Shown here: positions 11,640 to 20,414 of the stretch, in pieces | Layout: each line of letters begins with the position of its first letter | Position numbering within the stretch: the first letter of the stretch is position 1 | NCBI GenBank assembly: GCA_936450465.1 | Contig: OW388297.1 | Coordinates: forward strand, 59,710,581-59,774,580 | DNA length: 64,000 nucleotides | Direction: 5' to 3' | From: Gibbula magus | Taxonomy: Eukaryota > Mollusca > Gastropoda > Trochida > Trochidae | Position numbers and translations under genes: made by a program | Notes under the pieces: generated by a model | The model's database searches: none | Seen by the model: only the letters and a program-made list of their open reading frames with translations | Told to the model about the DNA's origin: nothing

Positions 11640-11995
11640 CCGCTTGCGCGGGGATAGCGCCTGCCGCCTCCCCTCGGTAAGTTGGCGCCTGGGTTGGACA
11701 GCGCTTGCCGCCTGGGTTGGTTTGCACTGCCGCCTGCGTTGTTTAGCGCTTGCCGCTTGTGCGTGGATAGCGCCTGCCGCCTCCTCTTGGCAGGTTGGCG
11801 CCTGGGTTGGACAGCGCTTGCCGCCTGGGTTGGATTGCGCTGCCGCCTGCGTTTGTTTAGCGCTTACCGCGTGCGCGTGGACAGCGCTTGGCGCCTCCTC
11901 TTGGTAGGGTGTCGCCTGGGTTGGACAGCGCTTGTCGCCCGGGTTGGATTGCACTGCCGCCTGCGCTTGTTTAGTGCGCTTGCGCGGGGATAGCG
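11640..11995 (+). repeat. 113-bp tandem repeat in the DIRS 5' region
   Basis: Three copies of a GC-rich unit of about 113 bp, anchored by GATAGCGCC/GACAGCGCT at 11,653, 11,766, 11,880 and a partial at 11,989. Each contains GCGCCTGGGTTGGACAGCGC and GGATTGCRCTGCCGCCTGCG-like words. It sits between the left terminal repeat and the gag-like ORF. Long open frames on both strands over it, such as 11,463-11,954 (-), follow from the repeat and GC content and are not genes. Confidence 0.85.
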
Positions 11996-12033
11996 CCGGC
12001 CGCTCGCGCGTCTCTCTCTTTGGCTTGCTGAGT

Positions 12034-13820
12034 ATGACTTCACCATTCTCGGCGTTCTGTGGGGCGTGTGGCTATAGGAAGTCAGCGCGATTTGACCCCC
12101 ACACCCTTTGCCGCCTGTGCCGCAACCTTTGCTCGGACACGGACAGGTGTGAGGAATGTGCTGACCTCTCGGTGGCGGAGCATCGCGAGTATCGCACCTC
12201 CGTTAAGAAGAGTGAGAGTCAGTCTAAGCTGAGGGCGTCCAAGCGGCCCTCTCCGTCCGCTACCGCCACCGCTACCGCTAGCGCCGGCGCCGCCATGTCC
12301 GATCCCAGGTCGCCGACTTCAGACCTGGTGATCTCGGAGGACGCGGCAGAATTCGATTTGCCAGAGGCAGGGGCGGGAGCGGGTCGAGAGGCGGCCGCCA
12401 AGGACACCTACGTCTCTTCTCAGGGTAGCGGGGTTGAGAGATCTCCCGTCAGGAGACCCTCCCCTGACGCCGAGTCTTTTCCAGACCGGCGAGTTTCGCC
12501 TAAGAGGAAGAGGAAACACAAGTCTAAGAAGAGGAGGTCGAGGCCTCCTTCTCCTCCTCCCTTCGATTCAAGGAGATTGACTGAGGATATCCTGTCCTCA
12601 GTCAAGGACATGGTTTCCTCCATGCTGGACGGACGACTGCCGGCGCAGACTAGGGTTGAGGAAGGGGTTACTTCGCCCTTGACCTCCCCGCCGTCCACGC
12701 CCAAGAGGAGGAGGGTGGTGGTTGTTTCACCTGCCGGCACCTCCTCAGATCCAGACAAGTCGGCCCCGGAGGCGGCTTCCCAGGGGGTGGGATGTCCACT
12801 TCTGGGAGATCCTCTCCCGAGTTGACCATTGTGGAGACGCCTCAAGTGGATGCCCCTGACCTCAAGGAACGCCTGGCGGCTATCGCCGACTGGTGTCAAG
12901 TGGAATTGGTTGAGGTTGAGGATGAACCCTCCTCGACCAAACTGGCCAGAATGGAGACATTCTGCGCCGAGGAGGAGGCGCCTACCCAACGCCTCGTGGC
13001 GCTGCCGCCACACAGGCTCCTTCAGGCGGCGGGCAAGGATTACGACGCCAATGTCGCCGCGGCGGCGCCAGGCCGCCTCCTGCCGCCCCTGGTTCTGGGT
13101 GAGAAGCAGCGCGCTTCCCTCCCAGTAGCGCAGTCTTCTTTCTCCCTCTGTCCCCCTGGCCTGGACGAGGATATTCGCCGGGTGGCCGTCCCCTCCGTAC
13201 CTCACCAGGTGTCGGACGCTCACTTGAGCCATCTTGACAAAGAGGCTAGGAGCATCCTGGGGTTGGCCAATCACGTGGCGCATGCCTGTCAGGGTATGGC
13301 GTCCTTTGCGAAGGAGGCGGGGATGGAGGGAGGGGCGAAGGCTCTTTACCGCGGTTTCGGCGCCGTGGCGGGGAACATCGCTCAGATGATGTTGTGCGCC
13401 TCCCGCATTTCGGCGGGGGTCACAAATCTCAGGAGAGATGGGTTCCTTGCCCGGACAAACCTTCCGGCGGAGCTCCGGAACCGCTTGCGGGCCGCTCCCG
13501 CGTCGTCGTCATCTCTCTTTGATGGGCAGATTGCCGGGGTCCTCCGGCAACGGCAGGAGTGTCAGCAGCAGGAGTTGACCAACAGACTGGCCGCTGGCGG
13601 GGGTAGAGCCTCGTCTCAGGCGCATACGCCCAAGAAGAGGAAGGGAGGCGCGAACACTCCCATGGGTAACGCCAAGACTGGCGGAGTTTCCTTTCGGTTT
13701 GGGGGTCGGCAGGACAGAAGTCGTGACTTCAATGCCGGCCCCTCTCCCAAGCACACCCCCAAGAAGGGAAATCAGCGTGGCAGGGGCCGCGCATATGGAG
13801 GTACCCCGAGGAAGCAGTGA
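12034..13820 (+). CDS. DIRS gag-like protein (frame-disrupted)
   Basis: The likely start is the ATG at 12,034 (MTSPFSAFCGAC). The N-terminus has a cysteine cluster CGACGYRKSARFDPHTLC-x2-C...C-x2-C, typical of DIRS ORF1 proteins. A serine/proline/basic linker with a KRKRKHKSKKRR nuclear-signal-like run follows, then (second frame) an alpha-helical capsid-like region and a basic Gly/Arg-rich tail (PKKGNQRGRGRAYGG). The frame changes by -1 between 12,792 and 12,825, in or near the G-rich AGGGGGTGGG. Either a single-base deletion has inactivated gag or the shift is programmed; a mutation is the simpler reading. The 3' end overlaps the RT frame by 122 nt. The TGA at 13,818 is followed in the same frame by the open YR frame. 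Confidence 0.8.
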
Positions 13821-15762
13821 CTCGTGGATGGCCCCCGAGCTGCCTCCACAGGTTGTCCCGGCGTGGGAAGGGCCAGTGGGAGGTCGACTCTCTCGGTTTG
13901 TGGCCAACTGGGCGCAATTGGGACTCGATCCTTTCGTCTGCAAGGTTTTGGAGCGGGGGTTTCGTATTCCCGTGGCACACCGCCCCCCGCTAACCTGTTT
14001 TCCAACAGAGAGGCCGCTAGAACGAGATCGGCTCGCACTGACGCTGGAACAGGTGGAGACACTCATCTCCAAGCGGGCGGTGGAGGAACTCCTGCCCCAA
14101 AACCTCACCCCAGGATACTATTCTCCGGTCTTCGTGCGACCGAAGCGGGACCCGAAAAAGTGGCGGCTGATCCACGACTTGAAGGAGTTCAACCGCTCCT
14201 TCCTAGAGCGGCCGCCATATTTTCGTCTCTTGACCGTACCATCAGTGATGCGGTTGCTGGAGCCCTTGGACTCGATGATATCCCTCGATCTGCAGGACGC
14301 GTATCTGCACATTCCCATCTACCATGGGGATCGCAGGTACCTCCGTTTTGTCCTGGCGGGTCGCCACTTTCAGTGGAACGTTCTACCGTTCGGGATATCG
14401 TCGGCTCCATGGCTTTTCACTCGCGTGACCCAGCCCATCGTCCAATACCTTCATCGAGTGGACGTGCAGTTCGCGATGTATCTGGACGACGGGTTCACTC
14501 ACAACAGATCCCCATCTGTTCTGGAGGCGCAACGAGACTTTGTGATAACGTTGTTCAGGCGCCTGGGATGGCTAGTCAACCTAGACAAGTCAGACCTGGA
14601 GCCAACGACGTCGCTGGTCTTTCTGGGAGCTCGCCTGGATACCGTGACCTACAGAGCTTTCGTCACCACAGAACGGATGGGGCGCTACAAAGATCTCCTG
14701 GAATTAGCACTCCGGGAGCCGCTGTCACTCCGCAAGTGGCAGAGGCTGTTGGGGTTCTTGAGCGCGACCCAACACTTCACTCGAAGGGGTCGGTTGCAGC
14801 TCAGGCCCCTGCAGATCTTCGTCAACACGCACGTCAGGGAGAAGACTTGCCGTCATGTCTTCCCGATCCCAACCGGTTTGAGACGCCACCTCTCCTGGTG
14901 GCAGCAGGAATCCAACGTGCTGGGAGGAGTGCCTCTCAGGCAGCCCCCAGCGACGTCTCAGCTATACGTGGATGCCTCCACCCAGGGGTGGGGAGCCCAC
15001 CTAGACTCGGACCAAACGGCGGGGGTGTGGTCGCCAGCGCAAGCGCGGCGCCACATCAACGTCCTCGAATTGGACGCCATAAGGCTGGCGATCAGCCATT
15101 GGTCAGGTCGCCTGCGGGGGCAGGTCCTGTGTGTTCACACGGACAGCTCAGCGGCGGCCTGGGCCATAAACAAGCAGGGGTCAACCAAGGCAGACTCTCT
15201 ACTTCAACTGGTGGCGGAGCTGTTTCACCTAGTGGACAGTCTCGGACTCTCTCTCAGAGCGGTGCACATCCCGGGAGCCAAGAACGTCCTGGCGGACGCC
15301 TTGTCTCGACCGGACAAACCTCCTTCGACGGAGTGGATGTTGCACCCGAGGGTGTTCGAGAGTCTGTGTTTGAGGTTCGGCAGACCTCACATAGACCTCT
15401 TTGCGACTCGGCTCAACCACCAGTTGCCGACGTACGTGTCCCCCGTACCGGACCCGGCCGCGTGGGCTCTCGATGCGCTCGCGTTAGGATGGGAGGGGAT
15501 GGTCGCCTACGCCTATCCCCCTCAAGCCATCCTGAGTCACGTGGTGGCGAAGGTACAGGAGACACGAGTACTTCAACTCCTGCTCATAGCTCCGTTGTGG
15601 CCAGCCAGGGCCTGGTACGTTCCCCTGAGGAGGATGTGCCGCCAAGACCCTGTCCCCCTCCCTCTGAGATGGGACCTATTGACGAGCAAACCAAGCGGGC
15701 GGGTTCACGAGAACCCCCAGGCGCTCCACCTTCACGCCTGGTTTGTCTCCAAAGGGGGTTGA
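13699..15762 (+). CDS. DIRS reverse transcriptase / RNase H / methyltransferase-like polyprotein
   Basis: 687 codons open from the ATG at 13,699; the true start is uncertain because it overlaps gag. RT motifs in order: VRPKRDPKKWRLIHDL (about residues 150-166), SLDLQDAYLHIPI (motif A), LPFGISSAPWLF (motif B) and MYLDDGF (catalytic YLDD, about residue 260). RNase H follows with YVDASTQGWG, LELDAIRLAI, HTDSSAAAWA and LADALSR, which supply the acidic residues. The last about 130 residues (DLFATRLNHQLPTYVS, WPARAWYVP) match the methyltransferase-like domain of DIRS elements. It copies the element RNA; the product is thought to be circularised through the internal complementary region. No internal stop is present. 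Confidence 0.93.
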   Translation: MGVGRTEVVTSMPAPLPSTPPRREISVAGAAHMEVPRGSSDSWMAPELPPQVVPAWEGPVGGRLSRFVANWAQLGLDPFVCKVLERGFRIPVAHRPPLTCFPTERPLERDRLALTLEQVETLISKRAVEELLPQNLTPGYYSPVFVRPKRDPKKWRLIHDLKEFNRSFLERPPYFRLLTVPSVMRLLEPLDSMISLDLQDAYLHIPIYHGDRRYLRFVLAGRHFQWNVLPFGISSAPWLFTRVTQPIVQYLHRVDVQFAMYLDDGFTHNRSPSVLEAQRDFVITLFRRLGWLVNLDKSDLEPTTSLVFLGARLDTVTYRAFVTTERMGRYKDLLELALREPLSLRKWQRLLGFLSATQHFTRRGRLQLRPLQIFVNTHVREKTCRHVFPIPTGLRRHLSWWQQESNVLGGVPLRQPPATSQLYVDASTQGWGAHLDSDQTAGVWSPAQARRHINVLELDAIRLAISHWSGRLRGQVLCVHTDSSAAAWAINKQGSTKADSLLQLVAELFHLVDSLGLSLRAVHIPGAKNVLADALSRPDKPPSTEWMLHPRVFESLCLRFGRPHIDLFATRLNHQLPTYVSPVPDPAAWALDALALGWEGMVAYAYPPQAILSHVVAKVQETRVLQLLLIAPLWPARAWYVPLRRMCRQDPVPLPLRWDLLTSKPSGRVHENPQALHLHAWFVSKGG

Positions 15763-16829
15763 CAGGGGCGGGGTTTTCCAAGTCCGTTGCCGAAGCGGTC
15801 GCCTCTTCGCAGAGACCCTCCACGAGGAATCTCTATGACGCCCAGTGGGGCGCCTTCGCCGCCTTCTGCGCAAAGGAGGGGTATGCCATCCAGGCGGTAA
15901 CGGTCCCGCAGGTAGCTGAGTACCTGGTGTACCTACGAGAGGTGAGGAAGCTCAAAGCTTCCTCAATTAACACCAACCTGGCGGCGGTCATGTCAGTCCT
16001 TAGGAAGCGTGAGCCCCAGGTGGACATCTCGGTCCTTAAAGAACTGATTAAGACCTACCGGAATGAGGACGGGCGGAGGAAACTCAGGCCGCCGGAGTGG
16101 GACCTGACAGTGGTGCTCAACCATCTCAAGTCGGACCACTACGAGCCGTTGACAGAGACGACTCTTCTCCGTCTCACCATCAAAACAGCCTTTTTGGTTG
16201 CGATGGGGTCCGCAGCCAGGATTTCAGAGCTTCACGCTCTCCAGGCGGACCTCTTGCGTTTTGAGGTGAGAGACGGGGGGTCGGCGTCACTGGGGTTAGC
16301 CCCTGAGTTCATTTGTAAGAACCAAGCCGCAGACGAAAGGGGTAGAACCTTTTCGTTACCGTCTCTTTCCGGTAGCATAGATCCGACGGACGAGGATCGG
16401 CTCCTTTGTCCGGTGAGAGCCCTGCGGATCTACACCGAAAAGACCAAGACACTACGTCAAGGGAGAAGGAAACTTTTTCTCCCGCACTCCCAGACTAGTG
16501 TTCGGGAGTTAGACAAGCGTCAACTCAGTGTGTATCTCCGCTCGGCAGTGTTGGACGCCTACAAGGCCGCGGGCCTCGACCCGCCAGCGAGGGCCAATCC
16601 ACACGAGATAAGAGCCATCTCGGCTACGATGGCTCTTCACAGTAACATGGCAGTGGCGGACATCATGGCCGGCTGTTTCTGGAAGTCGGGCCTGGTGTTC
16701 GCCAATCACTATCTGAGAGACATTTCCAACGAGGACATGGAGGGGATTCATCGGTTGGGCGCACAGGTGTACGCCCAGCAACGAGTTCCGTCGGCCTCGT
16801 ACCGAAGAGGCCTACCCCCCCCTCGTTAA
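13824..16829 (+). CDS. DIRS tyrosine recombinase (overlapping ORF)
   Basis: The frame is open for about 1,001 codons, but only the last about 360 (from about 15,760, SKSVAEAVASSQRPSTRN) look like a protein family: a SAM-like N-terminal domain (TRNLYDAQWGAF) and a tyrosine-recombinase catalytic domain. The catalytic residues are present: R in GSAARISELHAL, HEIR, and Y in WKSGLVFANHYLRD. It integrates the circular DNA into the genome. The first about 640 codons overprint the RT/RNase H frame and are compositionally driven. The frame continues directly from gag after one TGA (13,818-13,820), and the first in-frame ATG comes only at 14,409. Expression could be by readthrough, re-initiation or a separate message; the sequence does not decide. 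Confidence 0.9.
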   Translation: MDGPRAASTGCPGVGRASGRSTLSVCGQLGAIGTRSFRLQGFGAGVSYSRGTPPPANLFSNREAARTRSARTDAGTGGDTHLQAGGGGTPAPKPHPRILFSGLRATEAGPEKVAADPRLEGVQPLLPRAAAIFSSLDRTISDAVAGALGLDDIPRSAGRVSAHSHLPWGSQVPPFCPGGSPLSVERSTVRDIVGSMAFHSRDPAHRPIPSSSGRAVRDVSGRRVHSQQIPICSGGATRLCDNVVQAPGMASQPRQVRPGANDVAGLSGSSPGYRDLQSFRHHRTDGALQRSPGISTPGAAVTPQVAEAVGVLERDPTLHSKGSVAAQAPADLRQHARQGEDLPSCLPDPNRFETPPLLVAAGIQRAGRSASQAAPSDVSAIRGCLHPGVGSPPRLGPNGGGVVASASAAPHQRPRIGRHKAGDQPLVRSPAGAGPVCSHGQLSGGLGHKQAGVNQGRLSTSTGGGAVSPSGQSRTLSQSGAHPGSQERPGGRLVSTGQTSFDGVDVAPEGVRESVFEVRQTSHRPLCDSAQPPVADVRVPRTGPGRVGSRCARVRMGGDGRLRLSPSSHPESRGGEGTGDTSTSTPAHSSVVASQGLVRSPEEDVPPRPCPPPSEMGPIDEQTKRAGSREPPGAPPSRLVCLQRGLTGAGFSKSVAEAVASSQRPSTRNLYDAQWGAFAAFCAKEGYAIQAVTVPQVAEYLVYLREVRKLKASSINTNLAAVMSVLRKREPQVDISVLKELIKTYRNEDGRRKLRPPEWDLTVVLNHLKSDHYEPLTETTLLRLTIKTAFLVAMGSAARISELHALQADLLRFEVRDGGSASLGLAPEFICKNQAADERGRTFSLPSLSGSIDPTDEDRLLCPVRALRIYTEKTKTLRQGRRKLFLPHSQTSVRELDKRQLSVYLRSAVLDAYKAAGLDPPARANPHEIRAISATMALHSNMAVADIMAGCFWKSGLVFANHYLRDISNEDMEGIHRLGAQVYAQQRVPSASYRRGLPPPR

Positions 16830-17098
16830 TTCGGCTGCTCCTTGACCAGTCTGGAGTTGCTATTAAACATAGTCTCGATGATTTTAGTGATGCGTTTGTT
16901 GTCTTTTCTTTAGTTGGTGACCACGCGGGTGAGAGTCCCTCCGGTTACGAGTTGGGTCAAGCTTAACCCTCCGGTTGACAGATGAACCCCATCGGGGTTC
17001 AGGCTGGTTACGTGGCATTGGCTCACCAACTTGACTCTTGTTAAGACAGAGCTATCCCTCTTAGGAGCCTCTCGCTCCCCTCCACCTCTGTGGCAATC

Positions 17099-17192
17099 GG
17101 GCATATTGTTAACTATCACGGAGAGTATATTAAATAATAGTATGTTTTTGTTTAAACATCATTATTTATACTCACCGTTGATAGTTAACAAT
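17099..17192 (+). repeat. DIRS internal complementary region
   Basis: 17,099-17,138 is the reverse complement of the left extremity (11,121-11,160). The following stretch to 17,192 is the reverse complement of the right extremity (17,378-17,435), the two overlapping around AATAAT. This region templates the joining of both ends in the DIRS replication model. Its presence and near-perfect match indicate a structurally complete, fairly young copy. Confidence 0.93.
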
Positions 17193-17254
17193 CGTAAGTT
17201 CCCTCCCGGCCTCCCCTCGGTCGCGTTCGGCTTCGTGTCTGTCCATCAGAAGAG

Positions 17255-17391
17255 GCAATGACCATATAAGGTAGGCCACCTGCCGGTGAGTGGTGAGTGC
17301 AGTTCACTTGAGCGATAACTCTGTCTTTTATCTGTGTAAAGATTGTCGGGATTAGACAGATTAGGATAATTGGGCATATTGTTAACTATCA
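17255..17391 (-). repeat. DIRS right inverted terminal repeat
   Basis: 137 bp, the reverse complement of 11,141-11,277. It starts just after a GTCCATCAGAAGAG segment and continues outward into the right extremity that ends at 17,435. Confidence 0.93.
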
Positions 17392-17460
17392 ACGGTGAGT
17401 ATAAATAATGATGTTTAAACAAAAACATACTATTATAGACACTTGTACCCTGCAGTATTA

Positions 17461-17991
17461 CATCTTTGATGGGCATTCTAGAAGTTGAGGTGATGAAGAA
17501 TGAAGAACAGTTTTATGGATACACAACTTCTTTATTCTGTATAGGCGACGTTTCGACATAGATACCAATGTCGTTGTCAAGCAGGTGATACAGTTGAACA
17601 AATTCCCAGGTTGTATATACAAGTAGTGTTTATACAATAGAGGAGGAAGAGAAGATTTTGAGTTGTTATTACAGTAGATAGGCTTGATGTACACATATTG
17701 AGTAGAAGCCAGAGAGAATGATTTACAGTGTTTATACAGCAGATGAGGTTGATGTACACAGTTTGTTAATGAGATTAAGTCTAGGTTGATGTACACAGCT
17801 TAAGCTTGTTATGGATATTGATTGATTTAACAACAGATTATTAGGTAATTAGGAGATGTACACAGCAAAATGGTGATTGAAGATGAGGTAAATATGAATA
17901 TGAGTTTATTAACGTAGCGAGTGATGGTAGGCGTTTGGGATGTAGTATCCTTCGTCTCTCTTTAGGGCTGGTGCTATTTTCTTAATGTGGA
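17461..17991 (-). mobile_element. Penelope-like element, 5'-truncated 3' end
   Basis: 531 bp flanked by the 10-bp direct repeat TGCAGTATTA (17,451-17,460 and 17,992-18,001), a clean target duplication inside the LINE. On the minus strand it begins with the last codons of a Penelope-like ORF (KIAPALKRDEGYYIPNAY, aligning with the copy at 52.1 kb). A 3' UTR follows with a GACAT/ATGTC stem and GAAAC (17,581-17,543) resembling a degenerate hammerhead, and then ATAAAGAAGTTGTG. The 5' truncation with target duplication fits target-primed insertion. Confidence 0.8.
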
Positions 17992-18475
17992 TGCAGTATT
18001 ATTTAACAAAATCCATTCCAATAACATATAGAAAATATTTATCTAAATTTCGTTTGTCAGCTCATAATTTGTTGATCGAGTGTGGAAGATACAAAATATT
18101 GATGTTAATGAAAGAAAGTGTATCAATTGTAATTCTGATCACTTTGTTTTAGTTTTTCCTTTATATGTAAATGTGAGACAGAAATATATTAAGTCATATT
18201 ACTGGAACAACCCACTCAGTGTTAAAATTAATCCAGCTATTTAGTTAACAAAATGTCAAACAGTTGTGTAATCTTGGTAAATATTTGCTACAAGCAGGTA
18301 ATATCAGAAACATTCACATGAAATAATAACTATGTGCATTCTCCATATGTATGTATATCAAGTAGTCCGCATCGGAATGGTCAAACCTGTATCATGTATA
18401 ATTAATACTTTATGTAACCACCGATAAGTTGTACAACTTAAGGTTAATAAAGAATTGAATTGAAAAAAATAGCAT
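17992..18475 (+). mobile_element. LINE relic, right part with 3' UTR
   Basis: The reading resumes after the Penelope-like insertion: LTKSIPITYRKYLSKFRLS, then HNLLIECGRYK, NERKCINC and a frame-broken tail. It continues the C-terminal region split from 10,795-11,124 and matches the fragment at 1-935. The 3' UTR ends near 18,470 with TTAATAAAGAATTGAATTG and an A-run, a plausible poly(A) junction. Confidence 0.75.
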
Positions 18476-18515
18476 TTCATGAATGTTATACTCTCTACAA
18501 GTTCAAAAGCTAAGA

Positions 18516-18832
18516 GGTGAGGTGAGGTGAGTTGGGGTTTAACGCCGCTTTCAAGAGTATTTCACTTATATCGCGGCTGCTAGTATTACGGCAGGGAGAA
18601 AGCCCGCAACGCCATGTGGCTATGCATTGCGGTGAAACCTGCGAGCAACGGCTGGAACTAGCGAACCATGGGTGGTACTGCACTGAAATTCAGTGTAGCA
18701 TTGCACCCAAACCTGACTGCGTGTAGAACAGTTCTCTACTGCAGACAAAGTTGCCGTGCCCCTGGCGGGATTCGAACCCCGGACCTCTTGATCCGAAGCC
18801 GAACGCGCTAACCACTGCGCTATCCCGCCCCC
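18516..18832 (-). mobile_element. tRNA-derived SINE with 13-bp target duplication
   Basis: 317 bp flanked by TCAAAAGCTAAGA at 18,503-18,515 and 18,833-18,845. On the minus strand the head starts GGGGCGGGATAGCGCAGTGG with an A-box-like TAGCGCAGTGGTTAGCGC and a B-box GGTTCGAATCC. The body leads to a tail containing GCGGCGTTAAACCCC (minus strand) and a (CTCAC)n end. This GTTTAACGCCGC tail is a repeat type abundant in gastropods and other molluscs. The cloverleaf is not intact, so this is a SINE rather than a tRNA gene. Confidence 0.88.
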
Positions 18833-18845
18833 TCAAAAGCTAAGA

Positions 18846-19548
18846 AACCAGACCGATAATATGCTCATTTATCCTTATTTTTGTGCTCGACCAACTTCCG
18901 AACGCAAGGCATAACTCTTGCCAGTCTCCATTACTGGCTGATTTAAACTGTATAAACAAATATTGGATAGAACAATATTTATGTTCAAACTGAAAGCACC
19001 AAGCATGGGGATACCGGGTCTTTATCCTCGGACTTATATATACATATAACGCGGGTAATCATTTTCAAAAGAGGTTCCGTCACTTGACCTCTGTAACTTG
19101 CATCCTTATCTGTATATGACCCCAACGGATATCGAAAATATCCGTTGCCTTTATCCTGCCGAGAACACCGTCCATTTTATGATAAATTATCGCATCGCAC
19201 CTACGCAATTAACATGTTGAATAAAAAAATTAATTTTAAATTAATTCAAGATCGCTAGAAATGAGCGAAATATAGAGCCTATACATGTACCTCAGTATGT
19301 GAGATTATTACAAACTATTACCAACTTTATATATAATGAGAAAGCTAATAACCAATCTACTTTTCCCCCAGAGTATTAAAATGCTGTGTGGAGAATACTT
19401 TGCGCGTGTTTAATATGTTTGTAATAACATGTTATTGCCAGTTATTTGAGGTGTATTTGATTAACATGAATGTCAGTTTTCTTTAGTAGATGATCCGTGA
19501 TTCATATTATGTTCTAAGGTATATTTTTTAATAAGGTATATTTTTCAG
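18846..19548. other. No feature recognised; end of the intron before the first visible Wnt6 exon
   Basis: AT-rich. The 3' end carries a T-rich polypyrimidine stretch followed by the TTTTTCAG acceptor at 19,541-19,548. Confidence 0.5.
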
Positions 19549-19769
19549 GGCGGTAGGTAGTCCCTTGGTTATGGACCCAAATAGTATCTGTCGGAAGACA
19601 CGACGCCTAGCCGGCAAGCAGAGAGCAATATGCAGAAAAGAACCAGAAATTGTAGAAGAAGTGGCAAAAGGTGCAAAACTAGCCCTCATGGAATGTCAGT
19701 ACCAGTTTCGATCCCGTCGTTGGAATTGCACCACATCTCGTAGATCAATTTCAAAAATTTTACGCAGAG
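19549..19769 (+). CDS. Wnt6: Wnt6, exon encoding the N-terminal conserved region
   Basis: A secreted, lipid-modified Wnt ligand that acts through Frizzled/LRP receptors. The exon opens after TTTTTCAG with one G completing a Trp codon and reads AVGSPLVMDPNSICRKTRRL, AGKQRAICRKEPEIVEEVAK, GAKLALMECQYQFRSRRWNC and TTSRRSISKILRR, then the first base of the next codon. The donor is GTAAGT at 19,770. AVGSPLVMDP-x-SICRK-x-RRLAG closely matches vertebrate WNT6 and distinguishes it from Wnt1/10. Cysteines of the Wnt fold and the N-glycosylation site N-C-T are present. The signal-peptide exon, which should end in TG, was not found. 221 bp, no lesion. Confidence 0.95.
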
Positions 19770-20317
19770 GTAAGTATTTTATGAATGTTTCATTTGTTTG
19801 GATTGCCTGTCGCACTTGTTGAATTGACCAGCTAAAAGGACATGCCCCTTTTCATAATTAGTTATAAATAGAGACGCGTACTATTTAACTTTTTGATAGT
19901 AGCTTGGACAGCATGAACCTTTTCTAAAATACGTGTTACACAATTTTTCGTTTAAACTCCTGTTTTCAGGATCAGTACCATGACCTAGGATTCTGCAATG
20001 AGCTTGAACATGTCTTTTTAATTGACAAAATGGCCATAAATGCAAATGCAATGTTATTATTTATTATATGACGAGCAATGAAATACTGGGATTTATCAGT
20101 GAAATAAACCGTCTATCGAGCTACAGTGAAAATAACTTATATTTTCACTGCGACCAGTGACTGATATTGACATCCTAAAACAATGGTCTGACGCAACGAA
20201 TTGGCTTATGACGTCACAGTGTTACCCCTTTCGGACGTAGGATAACAAGGATAACATCACATAATAATTAGAATATCCGTCAATATTTGACAAATACGAT
20301 GTTTATCCAATCTCGTG

Positions 20318-20321
<4 letters not shown>

Positions 20322-20371
<50 letters not shown>
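20322..20371. repeat. (TA)n microsatellite
   Basis: About 25 uninterrupted TA units; a shorter run follows at 20,502-20,519. Confidence 0.95.
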
Positions 20372-20372
<1 letters not shown>

Positions 20373-20414
20373 ATGAGTTGCTTCTCACGTGAAGTAAGGT
20401 TATATATAGAAAAG

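Larger units (their letters stand above)
11121..17435 (+). mobile_element. Complete DIRS-type (YR) retrotransposon
   Basis: A GC-rich element of about 6.31 kb with all hallmarks of the DIRS group: inverted terminal repeats, an internal complementary region joining the complements of both ends, a gag-like ORF, RT/RNase H with a methyltransferase-like domain, and an overlapping tyrosine-recombinase ORF. It interrupts a LINE whose reading resumes without loss at 17,436. There is no target duplication: the 4 nt ATTA are shared by the left junction (11,121-11,124), the right junction (17,432-17,435) and the inferred empty site, as expected for recombinase-mediated integration of a circular intermediate. 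Catalytic residues of RT and YR look intact; the only visible damage is a frame change inside gag near 12,800. Confidence 0.93.

Noticed and set aside
11463..11954. 163-codon minus-strand frame with a repetitive Q/A/K-rich protein
   Set aside because: It is the antisense of the 113-bp GC-rich tandem repeat in the DIRS leader; periodicity comes from the repeat.
13824..15750. First about 640 codons of the long frame overlapping the RT gene as a second protein
   Set aside because: Composition is Ser/Gly/Arg/Pro-rich with no family motif, as expected for an off-frame reading of GC-rich coding DNA; only the C-terminal recombinase part is supported.
18740..18832. tRNA gene on the minus strand
   Set aside because: A- and B-boxes are present but the arms do not fold into a full cloverleaf, and the sequence continues into a SINE body with target duplication.
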